A DNA stretch of 64,000 nt from an uncultured Aquimarina sp. (lineage in GTDB: Bacteria > Bacteroidota > Bacteroidia > Flavobacteriales > Flavobacteriaceae). The number at the start of each line of letters is the position of its first letter. The first letter of the stretch is position 1. Location of the stretch: the NCBI GenBank assembly GCA_947498785.1, contig CANMLS010000008.1, positions 62,001-126,000 of the forward strand. The letters run 5' to 3'. The notes under the pieces are model-generated. The model was not told where the DNA came from, did not search any database, and saw only the letters and a list, made by a program, of their open reading frames with translations. Below, piece by piece: positions 25,353 to 33,755 of this stretch. Both the position numbers and the translations under genes were made by a program.

Positions 25353-26780
25353 TTACACCTGTGATACTCTAAGGGTATTTACCATTCCTTTTGCAGCGAT
25401 AGGCATTGCAGCAAGATTGATTAACATATCTCCTTGTTCAACAAACCCACGATCAACAGCTATTTTATTAATATCTTCTACAGTCTCGTCAGTGCTTACA
25501 AACTTATCATAAAATAAGGCTTTTACACCCCATAAAAGACTAAGTTGAGAAAGTATCCTACGGTTACTGGTAAAAACTAATATGTGAGCATCTGGTCTCC
25601 AAGCAGAAATCTGAAATGCGGTATATCCACTATTGGTTAATGTACAGATAGCTTTAGCATCAATATCATTAGCCATATGTGCAGCATGATAACAAATTGA
25701 TTTAGTAATAAACCTATTTGTTCGTATATGTGGAGGATTTTGAGGAACTGATATTAATTCTGAAGTTTCTACGCTATTAATAATTTTAGACATGGTTTCT
25801 ATTACCTGCACAGGATACTTTCCTACCGAAGTTTCTCCAGATAACATAACAGCATCTGCACCATCCATTACCGAGTTTGCAACATCATTGACTTCTGCTC
25901 TTGTTGGAGTAAGGCTATCGATCATAGTCTCCATCATTTGCGTAGCAATAATAACTGGTATTCTAGCAGTCTTTGCTTTGAGTACTAGTTTTTTCTGAAT
26001 TAAAGGTACTTCCTGAGCAGGAATTTCTACTCCCAAATCACCTCTTGCAACCATTAACCCATCGCAATATGCTACAATTTTATCAATATTTTCTACGCCT
26101 TCTGGCTTTTCGATTTTAGCAATAATAGGGATTTTATCTTTGCTATGTTCCTTGATCAAATCCTGTAACTCGATGAGATCTTGCGCATTTCGTACAAAAG
26201 ATAACGCCATCCAATCAACACCTTGCTCACAAGCAAAAATGGCATCTTTTACATCCTTTTCTGTTAATGCAGGTAACGAAATATTGGTATTAGGAAGGTT
26301 GACACCTTTTTTTGATTTTAAGGGACCTCCTTGTATTACTTTGGTTTTTACAGTGTCCTTACTATTTGTAGAAACAACTTCAAAAATTAATTTACCATCA
26401 TCTAATAATATGCGTTCACCAGCCTTTACATCTTTAGGAAAGCTTTCATAATTCATGTAGACTTGTTCAGAAGTACCTTCAAAAGGTTCCCCAGTTACAA
26501 AATTGATAAAATCACCATCATGAACGATGATATCGCCTTTCATAATACCTACTCTTAATTTAGGACCTTGCAAATCTCCTAGTATCGCAGCATTAAAACC
26601 ATAGTCTTCACTTAATTTTCGTATAATTTTTATGCGCTCCTTTACATCACTATAATCAGCATGAGAGAAATTTATTCTAAAAACATTTACGCCTGCTTCT
26701 AGCATTTTTTTTAGTATCTCTTTGCTACTTGTTGCTGGTCCTAATGTAGCAACTATTTTGGTTCTTTTACGTGTTGGCAT
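25353..26780 (-). CDS. pyk: Pyruvate kinase
   Basis: 475 residues, the normal bacterial length. The start TRKRTKIVATLGPATSS and INFSHAD carry the phosphate-binding loop, IIAKIEKPEG the active-site Lys and Glu, MVARGDLGVEIP the signature, and TPTRAEVNDVANSVMDGADA the nucleotide-binding region. The C-terminal domain (about 345-475) is present. The enzyme makes pyruvate and ATP from PEP and ADP in glycolysis. Its ATG overlaps the stop of the IPExxxVDY gene by 1 bp, a pairing frequently seen in Flavobacteriia. It is probably the last gene of the run acpP-fabF-rnc-IPExxxVDY-pyk. Confidence 0.96.
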   Translation of the reverse strand: MPTRKRTKIVATLGPATSSKEILKKMLEAGVNVFRINFSHADYSDVKERIKIIRKLSEDYGFNAAILGDLQGPKLRVGIMKGDIIVHDGDFINFVTGEPFEGTSEQVYMNYESFPKDVKAGERILLDDGKLIFEVVSTNSKDTVKTKVIQGGPLKSKKGVNLPNTNISLPALTEKDVKDAIFACEQGVDWMALSFVRNAQDLIELQDLIKEHSKDKIPIIAKIEKPEGVENIDKIVAYCDGLMVARGDLGVEIPAQEVPLIQKKLVLKAKTARIPVIIATQMMETMIDSLTPTRAEVNDVANSVMDGADAVMLSGETSVGKYPVQVIETMSKIINSVETSELISVPQNPPHIRTNRFITKSICYHAAHMANDIDAKAICTLTNSGYTAFQISAWRPDAHILVFTSNRRILSQLSLLWGVKALFYDKFVSTDETVEDINKIAVDRGFVEQGDMLINLAAMPIAAKGMVNTLRVSQV

Positions 26781-27319
26781 TATTCGAATATTAAGTTGTT
26801 CTTTGATTTAAGTTGGGTATATTCTACAGTATATGCAGTAATAACTTGTGAGATTTTTAGCAATTGGGTTACCAATGAACTATTTGAAAATTTTGATATT
26901 TCTGTTTCTATTTTTAGAAAATAATCTACATTCTTTAATTCTGGAATTAAATATTTTGTAGTATATGCTTCTTCTATAGTATTGAATAATCCATTGTTAA
27001 TATGATTTTTTGAAATTCCTAAAGCTTGAAATTTATTGGCTAAAAGACTATACGTATTGTATTGAAAATGATCTTCATATTGATATAACGGAAAACTTGC
27101 TATAAAGTCGGGATACTCAAAATTAATATCTTCTTTTTTTCTAAAAAGTTTTAAATTAAGGTTTTGGTTTAATAAAAAGGCTAATCTATAAGAAGCCAAT
27201 GAACAATGAATAGCTATAAGTTCATAATCATCATCTTCTAAGGTATCTAATACTAATTTCTGAATAGCCACGCTGAATTTTTGTTTCAGAATTAGCACGA
27301 AATATACAAATAAATTCAC
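26780..27319 (-). CDS. IPExxxVDY family protein
   Basis: 179 residues. The family-defining motif IPELKNVDY is present at about 125-133, which matches the named IPExxxVDY family of Bacteroidota. Function is unknown; the protein is soluble with no signal peptide. The position between rnc and pyk is the usual one for this family, and the 1-bp overlap with pyk indicates co-translation. Nothing in the sequence identifies a catalytic site. Confidence 0.85.
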   Translation of the reverse strand: MNLFVYFVLILKQKFSVAIQKLVLDTLEDDDYELIAIHCSLASYRLAFLLNQNLNLKLFRKKEDINFEYPDFIASFPLYQYEDHFQYNTYSLLANKFQALGISKNHINNGLFNTIEEAYTTKYLIPELKNVDYFLKIETEISKFSNSSLVTQLLKISQVITAYTVEYTQLKSKNNLIFE

Positions 27320-27506
27320 CCAACGGGTTTAATAAAGTATAAAGTTATTTCACGAAAACGATTGAGTTAGTATCTTTTGACGATAAGAACTGTAGTTTTT
27401 CTGAAGAGCCCGTGTTTTATATAAATATTGTAAGAAAAAGTAATTGAATTTAAGTATGGTTATAGAGTTCAAACTATTAATTTTGAATATGCAGTTTTTT
27501 AAGCAT

Positions 27507-28241
27507 TTACATATTAATTTTGGATTGAAAAGCAAAATAGGCTCTTTTCGAAGCTTTTTCTTCGGCTTTTTTCTTTGAAGTAGCTCTAGCTTTTGCAACT
27601 ACTTTTTCATCGATCCATAGTTTTACAGCAAAATGCTTCATTTCATCTTTACCTGTGTCCTCATATGCCTCATAATTAAAGATCTTTTTTTCCTTTTGAC
27701 ACCATTCTATTAATAGACTTTTGTAGCTAATAATTTGACCCTCGAGGCTTTCAATATCGACATAAGGGTCTATAACGGCTTCTTTGATAAAACGTTCGCA
27801 GTATACAAAACCTCGGTCAAGATAAATTGCACCAATTAATGCTTCAAAAAGGTTTCCATGAATATTTATTCCAAATTGGGATTTAGGAATATTAGTTCTT
27901 ACTAATTCGATTAGCTTAAGATCTTTGCCAAGTTCATTAAGATGTTTTCTACTTACCACTTTAGCTCTCATTTTTGTTAGATACCCTTCATTACCTTCAG
28001 GGACTTCCTTAAATAAGTGTGCAGCAATAACGCTACTTAACATAGCATCACCCAAAAACTCTAATCGTTCAAAATTGATAGCATTTCCTTTTTTATCTTT
28101 TAGGTTTAATGACCTATGAGTGAATGCTTTTTCATAAGGAGCAATGCTTTTGGGCTTAAATGCTAGTATTTTTTGAATTTTTGAAAAAAAATTCCCGTTC
28201 TTTTCAGAGCGGGAATTTAATATGTTTCGAATAACATTCAT
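27507..28241 (-). CDS. rnc: Ribonuclease III
   Basis: 244 residues. The RNase III signature NFERLEFLGDAML (about 57-69) carries the catalytic acidic residues, followed by the second acidic cluster in LFEALIGAIYLDRG. A double-stranded RNA-binding domain occupies the C-terminal 70 residues (YKSLLIEWCQKEKKIF ... ARATSKKKAEEKAS). RNase III cleaves dsRNA in rRNA and mRNA processing. Its start codon overlaps the fabF stop by 1 bp, showing translational coupling. About 187 bp without an assigned gene separate it from the IPExxxVDY gene. Confidence 0.95.
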   Translation of the reverse strand: MNVIRNILNSRSEKNGNFFSKIQKILAFKPKSIAPYEKAFTHRSLNLKDKKGNAINFERLEFLGDAMLSSVIAAHLFKEVPEGNEGYLTKMRAKVVSRKHLNELGKDLKLIELVRTNIPKSQFGINIHGNLFEALIGAIYLDRGFVYCERFIKEAVIDPYVDIESLEGQIISYKSLLIEWCQKEKKIFNYEAYEDTGKDEMKHFAVKLWIDEKVVAKARATSKKKAEEKASKRAYFAFQSKINM

Positions 28242-29494
28242 TATTCTTTCAATTTTTTAAATAACACACATGCATTATGACCTCCGAAACCAAAAGTATT
28301 ACTCATGGCGTATGTAATATCGCGTTCTTGAGCTTTGTTTAAGGTCAAATTTAACGAAGAATCTATGTTTTCATCCACAGTAGTGTGGTTGATTGTAGGA
28401 GGCACAGTACTTTTTTGCATTGCAAGGATAGAAGCAATAGCCTCTATAGCTCCAGCAGCACCAAGTAAGTGTCCTGTCATAGATTTTGTTGAATTGATAT
28501 TAATATTAGGTGTGTGATCTCCAAAAACTTTAGTAATAGCTTTCAATTCTGCAACATCTCCCAAAGGCGTAGATGTTCCATGAGTATTTATAGCATCTAC
28601 CTGTTCTGGAGTAATCCCTGCATCTCTTAAACAATTGAGCATTACACGCTCTACACCTATTCCGTCTGGGTGTGGGGCTGTCATATGATAAGCATCACTA
28701 GACATTCCTCCTCCTACAACTTCAGCATAGATTTTAGCACCTCGTGCTTTTGCATGTTCATATTCTTCAAGAATAAGAGCCCCACTACCTTCTCCAAGTA
28801 CAAAACCATCTCTGGTTGCGTCGAATGGCCTAGAGGCAGTTTCTGGACTTTCATTTCTTGTTGATAACGCGTGCATTGCATTAAATCCTCCCATACCAGC
28901 AATGGTAACTGCAGCTTCACTTCCTCCTGTAATAATAATATCACAATGTCCTAAACGTATATAGTTTAGTGCATCGATCATCGCATTAGCAGAAGAAGCA
29001 CAGGCAGAAACTGTTGTGTAGTTAGGTCCCATAAAACCATTTCGAATAGAAATATGTCCAGGGGCAATATCGGCAATCATTTTCGGAATGAAGAAAGGAT
29101 TGAAACGCGGTGTTCCATTTCCATTGGCATAGCCAATTACTTCTTCCTGAAAAGTTTCTATTCCTCCGATTCCTGCACCCCAGATTACACCAACTCTAAA
29201 TTTGTCAACCTTCTCAAGGTTAATAGCAGCATCTTTTATAGCCTCTTCTGAAGATACAATGGCATACTGAGCAAATTTATCAAGTTTACGTGCTTCTTTT
29301 CTATCAAAATAATCTGTGGGATTGTAATTTTTGATTTCGCAAGCAAATTTAGTCTTGAAATGCTCGGTATCAAAGTAGGTAATAGGAGCACAACCGCTCT
29401 TACCGTCTACTAATCCATTCCAATATTCATCAATATTGTTACCGATAGGTGTTAATGCACCTAGTCCTGTGACTACAACTCGCTTAAGATTCAT
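28241..29494 (-). CDS. fabF: 3-oxoacyl-ACP synthase II (FabF)
   Basis: 417 residues. It begins VVVTGLGALTPIG, and shows the condensing-enzyme triad: Cys in TVSACASSANAM, His in NTHGTSTPLGD and His in MTGHLLGAAGAIEA. FabF elongates acyl-ACP with malonyl-ACP in type II fatty-acid synthesis. The acpP gene is 17 bp upstream and rnc overlaps its end by 1 bp, the standard acpP-fabF-rnc cluster. Confidence 0.96.
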   Translation of the reverse strand: MNLKRVVVTGLGALTPIGNNIDEYWNGLVDGKSGCAPITYFDTEHFKTKFACEIKNYNPTDYFDRKEARKLDKFAQYAIVSSEEAIKDAAINLEKVDKFRVGVIWGAGIGGIETFQEEVIGYANGNGTPRFNPFFIPKMIADIAPGHISIRNGFMGPNYTTVSACASSANAMIDALNYIRLGHCDIIITGGSEAAVTIAGMGGFNAMHALSTRNESPETASRPFDATRDGFVLGEGSGALILEEYEHAKARGAKIYAEVVGGGMSSDAYHMTAPHPDGIGVERVMLNCLRDAGITPEQVDAINTHGTSTPLGDVAELKAITKVFGDHTPNININSTKSMTGHLLGAAGAIEAIASILAMQKSTVPPTINHTTVDENIDSSLNLTLNKAQERDITYAMSNTFGFGGHNACVLFKKLKE

Positions 29495-29511
29495 ATTTTG
29501 TCGTGAAGTTA

Positions 29512-29745
29512 TTACTTTGCGTCTTCAATATAAGATATTGCTTGACCTACTGTTGCAATGTTTTCAGCCTGATCATCTGGAATCTGAATATCGAATTCTT
29601 TTTCGAATTCCATAATCAATTCTACAGTGTCTAACGAATCAGCGCCTAAATCGTTTGTGAAACTAGCTTCATTAACAACTTCGTTTTCGTCTACTCCTAA
29701 TTTGTCAACGATTATCGCTTTTACTCTTGATGCAATGTCTGACAT
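29512..29745 (-). CDS. acpP: Acyl carrier protein
   Basis: 77 residues, acidic, with the phosphopantetheine site S37 in [10 protein letters not shown]. The protein carries growing acyl chains in fatty-acid synthesis. It is the first gene of the acpP-fabF-rnc cluster; fabF begins 17 bp downstream. A promoter with a -33 TTG and -7 TATTTTTG lies 32 nt upstream. Confidence 0.97.
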   Translation of the reverse strand: MSDIASRVKAIIVDKLGVDENEVVNEASFTNDLGADSLDTVELIMEFEKEFDIQIPDDQAENIATVGQAISYIEDAK

Positions 29746-29776
29746 AATGTTTAATTTTAATTTTTTAATTAGGTGG

Positions 29777-29810
29777 CAAAAATAAAAAACTTTATTTTAA
29801 AACCCCACAA
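29777..29810 (-). promoter_or_regulatory. Promoter of the acpP-fabF-rnc operon
   Basis: On the minus strand TTG (29808-29810) and TATTTTTG (29777-29784) are separated by 23 nt and lie 32 nt before the acpP start. A second TATATTTG box is visible further upstream near 29842, so two start sites are possible. Confidence 0.45.
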
Positions 29811-29925
29811 TCCCATAAAAATGTATTTGTATTTTATCAAATATAGCGAAGTATTGCCTTTTTGCTGCCTAAAAATGAATAATAATTGTTTTTTTTGTGC
29901 TCTCTAATTTAACATTCAATGTACT

Positions 29926-30510
29926 ATGAAACGTATCGTAATCTTTGCTTCCGGCTCTGGTACCAACGCCGAAAACATAATCAAATACTTCCATGAACGA
30001 AATATTGCTGAGGTCACTCATGTTTTTTCTAACAATCTGTATGCCAAAGTGTTAAAACGGGCTCATGATCAGAAAGTAAAAGCATTACATTTTGATAGAA
30101 CATCATTTTATGAAACAAATGAAGTATTAAATATTTTAAAAGATGCAAATCCTGATGTAATCGTATTGGCAGGGTTTTTATGGATATTCCCAAAAAAAAT
30201 TATCGATTTCTTCCCAAATAAGGTCATAAATATTCACCCTGCTTTATTACCAAAATATGGAGGTAAAGGAATGTATGGGCGTCATGTTCATGAGGCTGTG
30301 GTAAGAAATCAAGAAAAAGAAAGCGGGATTACGATCCATTATGTAAATGAACATTACGATGAGGGAGGGGTAATCTTTCAGGCTAGAGTAACAATTTCAG
30401 AAGAAGATTCAGCCGAGGATGTGGCAAATGCAATTCATGAGTTAGAATATAAACATTTTCCTGTCGTTATAGAAGAACTTCTGCTTACGAATAAAAAAAG
30501 TAATGAGTAG
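29926..30510 (+). CDS. purN: Phosphoribosylglycinamide formyltransferase
   Basis: 194 residues, normal for PurN, which transfers a formyl group from 10-formyl-THF to GAR in purine synthesis. The start ASGSGTNAENII is the phosphate-binding loop, NIHPALLPKYGGKGMYG carries the catalytic His/Asn region, and ITIHYVNEHYDEGGVIFQ provides the Asp of the folate site. It is divergent from acpP. A 221-bp gap holding a repeat-like element follows. Confidence 0.95.
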   Translation: MKRIVIFASGSGTNAENIIKYFHERNIAEVTHVFSNNLYAKVLKRAHDQKVKALHFDRTSFYETNEVLNILKDANPDVIVLAGFLWIFPKKIIDFFPNKVINIHPALLPKYGGKGMYGRHVHEAVVRNQEKESGITIHYVNEHYDEGGVIFQARVTISEEDSAEDVANAIHELEYKHFPVVIEELLLTNKKSNE

Positions 30511-30569
30511 TGAGTATTTAGGATTAAGAAACTAAAAAAAATTGTATTACACCTTAATTACTTTCTGTA

Positions 30570-30675
30570 TTGTGGCGTTCGAGCGGGCTATACGTTACAA
30601 TTCCTCGTATTGTAGTCCTTCGAAAAGCTCAGGATGACAATACTGCGGGATTTTCACTACTATCCCTAACGCAGA
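30570..30675 (+). repeat. GC-richer intergenic element with a hairpin core
   Basis: Between purN and the RNase H gene a patch is clearly less AT-rich than its surroundings. It contains GTTCGAGCGGGCTATACG, a hairpin in which TATTGT and TCCT pair with AGGA and ACAATA around TCGAAAAGCTC, and the end CACTACTATCCCTAACGCAG. I recall very similar strings between genes in many Flavobacteriia, so I take it as a dispersed intergenic repeat. The short hairpin TCCTGA/TCAGGA at 89-106 resembles its core. Confidence 0.45.
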
Positions 30676-30731
30676 AAATGACTTGGAAGATAATTTCTAT
30701 CGAATAAGAACAATCAACTATTAACTAAATT

Positions 30732-31367
30732 ATGGCTAAGAAAGAAAAGTTTTATGTAGTCTGGGATGGACACAAACCTGGGATTTATACAAAATGGGAT
30801 GATTGTAAAGTAGCAGTAAAAGGGTATGCCAATGCAAAATATAAGTCTTTTGACTCTTTTGATGTTGCCAAAAAAGCATATAATGGCGATTATGAAGATT
30901 ATAAAGGTAAGAGTAAACCCAAAAAAACACTTACAGCAGCACAGTTATCAAAAATAGGAGAACCAAATTTATATTCTATTGCCGTAGATGCTGCATCAAG
31001 TGGGAATCCGGGTAAGATGGAATATAGAGGTGTGGATACGCAAACAGAAAAACAATTATTTCATCAAGGACCTTTTAGAGAAGGAACTAATAATATAGGA
31101 GAATTTTTGGCCTTGGTTCATGGTTTAGCATATCTTAAAAAGAAAAAGAGTGATCGTATTATTTATTCTGATTCTAAAATTGCTATAGGATGGGTAAAAC
31201 AAAAAACATGTAAAACAAAATTAAAAAGAAACTCTAAGAATAGCGAAGTATTTGATCTTGTAGATCGTGCAACACAATGGCTAAAAGAAAACTCATACAC
31301 TACTACAATTGTTAAATGGGAAACAAAAGCTTGGGGAGAAATTCCTGCTGATTTTGGAAGAAAATAA
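30732..31367 (+). CDS. Ribonuclease H with N-terminal viroplasmin-like domain
   Basis: 211 residues. The N-terminal RNA-DNA hybrid-binding (viroplasmin/caulimovirus) domain spans about 1-50 (FYVVWDGHKPGIYTKWDDC; the FDSFDVAKKAY helix). The RNase H fold follows from about 78: catalytic Asp in AVDAASSGNPG, Glu in GEFLALVHGL, Asp in YSDSKIAIGW and the last Asp in PADFGRK at the very C-terminus. The enzyme removes RNA from RNA-DNA hybrids. Its 3' end (31328-31377) is repeated exactly 1,350 bp downstream. Confidence 0.93.
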   Translation: MAKKEKFYVVWDGHKPGIYTKWDDCKVAVKGYANAKYKSFDSFDVAKKAYNGDYEDYKGKSKPKKTLTAAQLSKIGEPNLYSIAVDAASSGNPGKMEYRGVDTQTEKQLFHQGPFREGTNNIGEFLALVHGLAYLKKKKSDRIIYSDSKIAIGWVKQKTCKTKLKRNSKNSEVFDLVDRATQWLKENSYTTTIVKWETKAWGEIPADFGRK

Positions 31368-31377
31368 AATGGTTTTA
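31328..31377 (+). repeat. 50-bp direct repeat, left copy (3' end of RNase H gene)
   Basis: AGCTTGGGGAGAAATTCCTG and the next 30 bases are identical to 32678-32727. It covers the last 13 codons including stop plus 10 bp. The two copies are 1,350 bp apart and bracket a segment with three small ORFs. A repeat at the 3' end of a gene is the usual footprint of site-specific integration, but no recombinase is present. Confidence 0.9.
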
Positions 31378-31622
31378 AACATTATGCTTTACTATAAAAT
31401 TTATTCTATATTAGCATAGAAATTATCCTACCGAAAAAATAAATATCAATACTCATGTAATTGCATAGTATGGATATTTATAATCTTAATCAATACTATT
31501 TTTATAAACTATCTTTTTAGATAAAGATAGACAATAAATGTTGCGCGACGATTGGGCGAAAACCGAAAAGTCTTAATTAGAGTAGGTAAATAATTTTAAA
31601 ATTAATTTAAGATTTAAATGTA

Positions 31623-31748
31623 ATGGAAGACAAAAATGCTTTAATGATTAAAGGAGGCCATGACTGTGGTACAGGAACAGTATCAGATGCTGGCGATAAT
31701 GATGTTCCTATTTGGATTGGTGATTGGGATGATGAATTCTGCTGTTAA
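31623..31748 (+). CDS. 41-residue GG-motif peptide, RiPP-like
   Basis: ATG at 31623 to TAA at 31746-31748. The peptide has MEDKNALMIKGG as a short leader with GG at 11-12, and an acidic Gly/Asp/Trp-rich remainder (HDCGTGTVSDAGDNDVPIW, then IGDWDDEFCC) with Cys15 and a terminal Cys40-Cys41. The I-K-G-G cleavage-like motif is typical of Bacteroidota peptides exported by GG-cleaving ABC transporters. No modifying enzyme or transporter is close. It lies inside the 50-bp-repeat-bounded segment. It could also be the truncated end of a longer precursor; there is an in-frame stop five codons upstream. Confidence 0.5.
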   Translation: MEDKNALMIKGGHDCGTGTVSDAGDNDVPIWIGDWDDEFCC

Positions 31749-31835
31749 AAAATAGTAATAAAAAGCTGGGAGCTAATTTTTATGAGCTCTCAGCTCTTTT
31801 AAGTGAAACTGGTGTTAAATTAAAATACATTTATT

Positions 31836-32420
31836 TTGAAATACATATATAGTATAGGTTTTCTTTTAATCATATCCTGTAGTAAACACAATAATACTCA
31901 AATACAATCTCGTTCTATCGATATAGATTCTTTAATTATCTCCTTAGATACACAAGAAAAGAAAGAAAAATTTCTCGCAGATTTGCTTCAACAAGATCAA
32001 AATGTAAGAAATACCGATAGAGAAAATGAAATTCTGAAAAGGAATAATTATGACATGAATTCATCAGAGTATCAAGTGTATAAAAAGGAAAGAGAGGGAG
32101 TAGATTCTCTAAATTTTTTTAAAGCATTAAAGTATTTAAAGGAATATGGATATCCCACGTTTAAGTCTGGTAATTACAAGGCTTCTTCCGCAATTAGGAC
32201 AGTTTGTTTACATCAATCTTTTGATAAGCAGTTGGTGTTATTCCCCTACATATATAAAACTTATAATGACGGTTTTATAAACAGCGAACGTTTTTCTTTT
32301 TTACTTAATAAAATGCATATTCATAAATATGGAAAAAGACATCCCCATGCAATTAGCTATGAAGAAAATATCAAACAATTATTAGAAAAATTAGAGCTAG
32401 ATAAGACCAATACTCAATAG
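31836..32420 (+). CDS. Lipoprotein, DUF6624-like
   Basis: 194 residues from a TTG start, chosen because it precedes a lipoprotein signal (KYIYSIGFLLIISC) that no in-frame ATG supplies. The mature part has QDQNVRNTDRENE, a helical region, YGYPTFKSGNYKAS and a C-terminal HIHKYGKRHP. The DQxxR ... GYPT ... AS order resembles DUF6624 proteins, a family of unknown function; the match is by memory and moderate. It lies within the repeat-bounded segment 31378-32677. Confidence 0.5.
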   Translation: MKYIYSIGFLLIISCSKHNNTQIQSRSIDIDSLIISLDTQEKKEKFLADLLQQDQNVRNTDRENEILKRNNYDMNSSEYQVYKKEREGVDSLNFFKALKYLKEYGYPTFKSGNYKASSAIRTVCLHQSFDKQLVLFPYIYKTYNDGFINSERFSFLLNKMHIHKYGKRHPHAISYEENIKQLLEKLELDKTNTQ

Positions 32421-32467
32421 AAAACACTTTTTTATGATATTGATATGCAAAAACTACAAAGAAAATA

Positions 32468-32677
32468 ATGAAAGTTATTGATTGGCTCCTTTATAAAAAT
32501 TTAGTTGATATCTACACAGATTGTAGAGCATATATAGAAAACTCTGAAGATCAATTTTCAAAACCATTGAAATGCGGATATGACCCTTATACTAATATAT
32601 GGGAAGACTGGAGTGCCAACCCTTTAAAGCAAAATGCAATTAAATACTATAGCTTTGAAGAGTTTTTGAGGAACTAG
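32468..32677 (+). CDS. Small protein of unknown function
   Basis: 69 residues, ATG to a TAG that ends one base before the right copy of the 50-bp repeat. It is rich in Tyr, Trp and Asp (GYDPYTNIWEDWSANPLKQN) with no signal peptide and no recognised motif. The stop coinciding with the repeat edge suggests that its 3' end may be determined by the junction, so it could be a truncated gene. Confidence 0.4.
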   Translation: MKVIDWLLYKNLVDIYTDCRAYIENSEDQFSKPLKCGYDPYTNIWEDWSANPLKQNAIKYYSFEEFLRN

Positions 32678-32727
32678 AGCTTGGGGAGAAATTCCTGCTG
32701 ATTTTGGAAGAAAATAAAATGGTTTTA
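32678..32727 (+). repeat. 50-bp direct repeat, right copy
   Basis: Exact copy of 31328-31377, the 3' end of the RNase H gene. Here it is not connected to a coding region. Downstream, 32728-33078 shows no gene or strong signal other than AT-rich sequence before the START gene. Confidence 0.9.
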
Positions 32728-33078
32728 CGATTACATATTCATTATATTATACGTGCAAAAAATATCCAATAAAGCTTGGGTATTTTTATGAATAATAACC
32801 CATTGTACATTTAGGTTATGTTAATATTTTCATGGTTTTAACATAATAATTTCATGAAACAAAAAGAAAACCTAAATTTTTTTGACAGAAAATGGTAATA
32901 AGTATTCTGCTCTCCAAAGAATAAAATGACTACAAAAAGCTTAATAAACTATTGAAACAGGTGTTTAACATATTTTAACATTTAATGAAGTAAGTAAGGA
33001 GATACTTTTTTCTACTAAACTATTGTTTGAAATAAGAAATTCAATTTTAAAAAAGTTTAATTTAGAAGGTATTGTAAC

Positions 33079-33675
33079 ATGAAAAAGATCCATTATTTAT
33101 GTATTCTGATTCCCATGTTGACTTTTGGTCAACCTCAATGGGAACTAGCAAAAGATAAGGAAGGGATTCAAATATGGGTGAGAGATTTTAAAGATAGTCC
33201 GTATAAAGAGTATAAAGCAATAACGAGTGTAAACACCTCTTTAAAAGGAGTAGTTGACGAATTGCTTAAAGCTCCGGAGTATATGGAGAATTGTATAGAA
33301 GGAGTTAGTCATTTGGTAAAAATAAATAATGATAAGGAGTATATTTTTTATGCAAGAAATGAGTTTCCGTGGCCTGTAAAAGACAGAGATGTCGTTTCTA
33401 AGCTTCGAATTCAAAAAGTCTCGAAAGATAAAATAAAATTATATATAAATGCTGCTCCAGAAGAAGTCCCTGTATTAAAGAGTACGCTTAGAATTAGAGA
33501 ATTATCTGGTCATTGGTTGCTGGAAGAACATGAGGGTAAAGTAAAAATTACGCAACAGCTTTATGTAAACCCCGAAGGAGCACTACCTCCTTTTATAACA
33601 AACGCTCTATTAGTAAAAGGTCCTTTTAAAACATTTAGCACGCTTAAAGGAACACTTGAAGATGCTGATTCCTGA
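33079..33675 (+). CDS. Secreted START/SRPBCC-domain protein
   Basis: 198 residues with a signal peptide (about 1-18, LCILIPMLTFGQP). The mature protein WELAKDKEGIQIWVRD ... YKEYKAI is the beginning of the START lipid-binding fold, and the order EFPWPVKDRDVVS and GHWLLEE is familiar from bacterial START proteins. The family binds hydrophobic ligands in a helix-grip cavity; in bacteria the ligand is generally unknown. It is a stand-alone gene before the PfkB kinase. Confidence 0.8.
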   Translation: MKKIHYLCILIPMLTFGQPQWELAKDKEGIQIWVRDFKDSPYKEYKAITSVNTSLKGVVDELLKAPEYMENCIEGVSHLVKINNDKEYIFYARNEFPWPVKDRDVVSKLRIQKVSKDKIKLYINAAPEEVPVLKSTLRIRELSGHWLLEEHEGKVKITQQLYVNPEGALPPFITNALLVKGPFKTFSTLKGTLEDADS

Positions 33676-33726
33676 AAACGACCTTAGAAGACTTTATTTT
33701 TGATCAATTTACTTGAAAGTAAAGCG

Positions 33727-33734
33727 TATATTTG
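33727..33734 (+). promoter_or_regulatory. -7 box of the PfkB kinase gene
   Basis: TATATTTG, a perfect TAnnTTTG match 21 nt before the start at 33756. A TTG 24 nt upstream of the box (33700) could serve as -33. Confidence 0.45.
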
Positions 33735-33755
33735 CAAAAAAAATAACGCTATTTT

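Noticed and set aside
27350..27598. 82-codon minus-strand ORF downstream of rnc
   Set aside because: It overlaps the 3' end of rnc in another frame, is very Lys/Leu/Asn-rich and has no recognisable feature.
30570..30610. GTTCGAGC string resembling a tRNA T-loop
   Set aside because: No acceptor, D or anticodon stems can be folded around it; it belongs to the intergenic repeat-like element.
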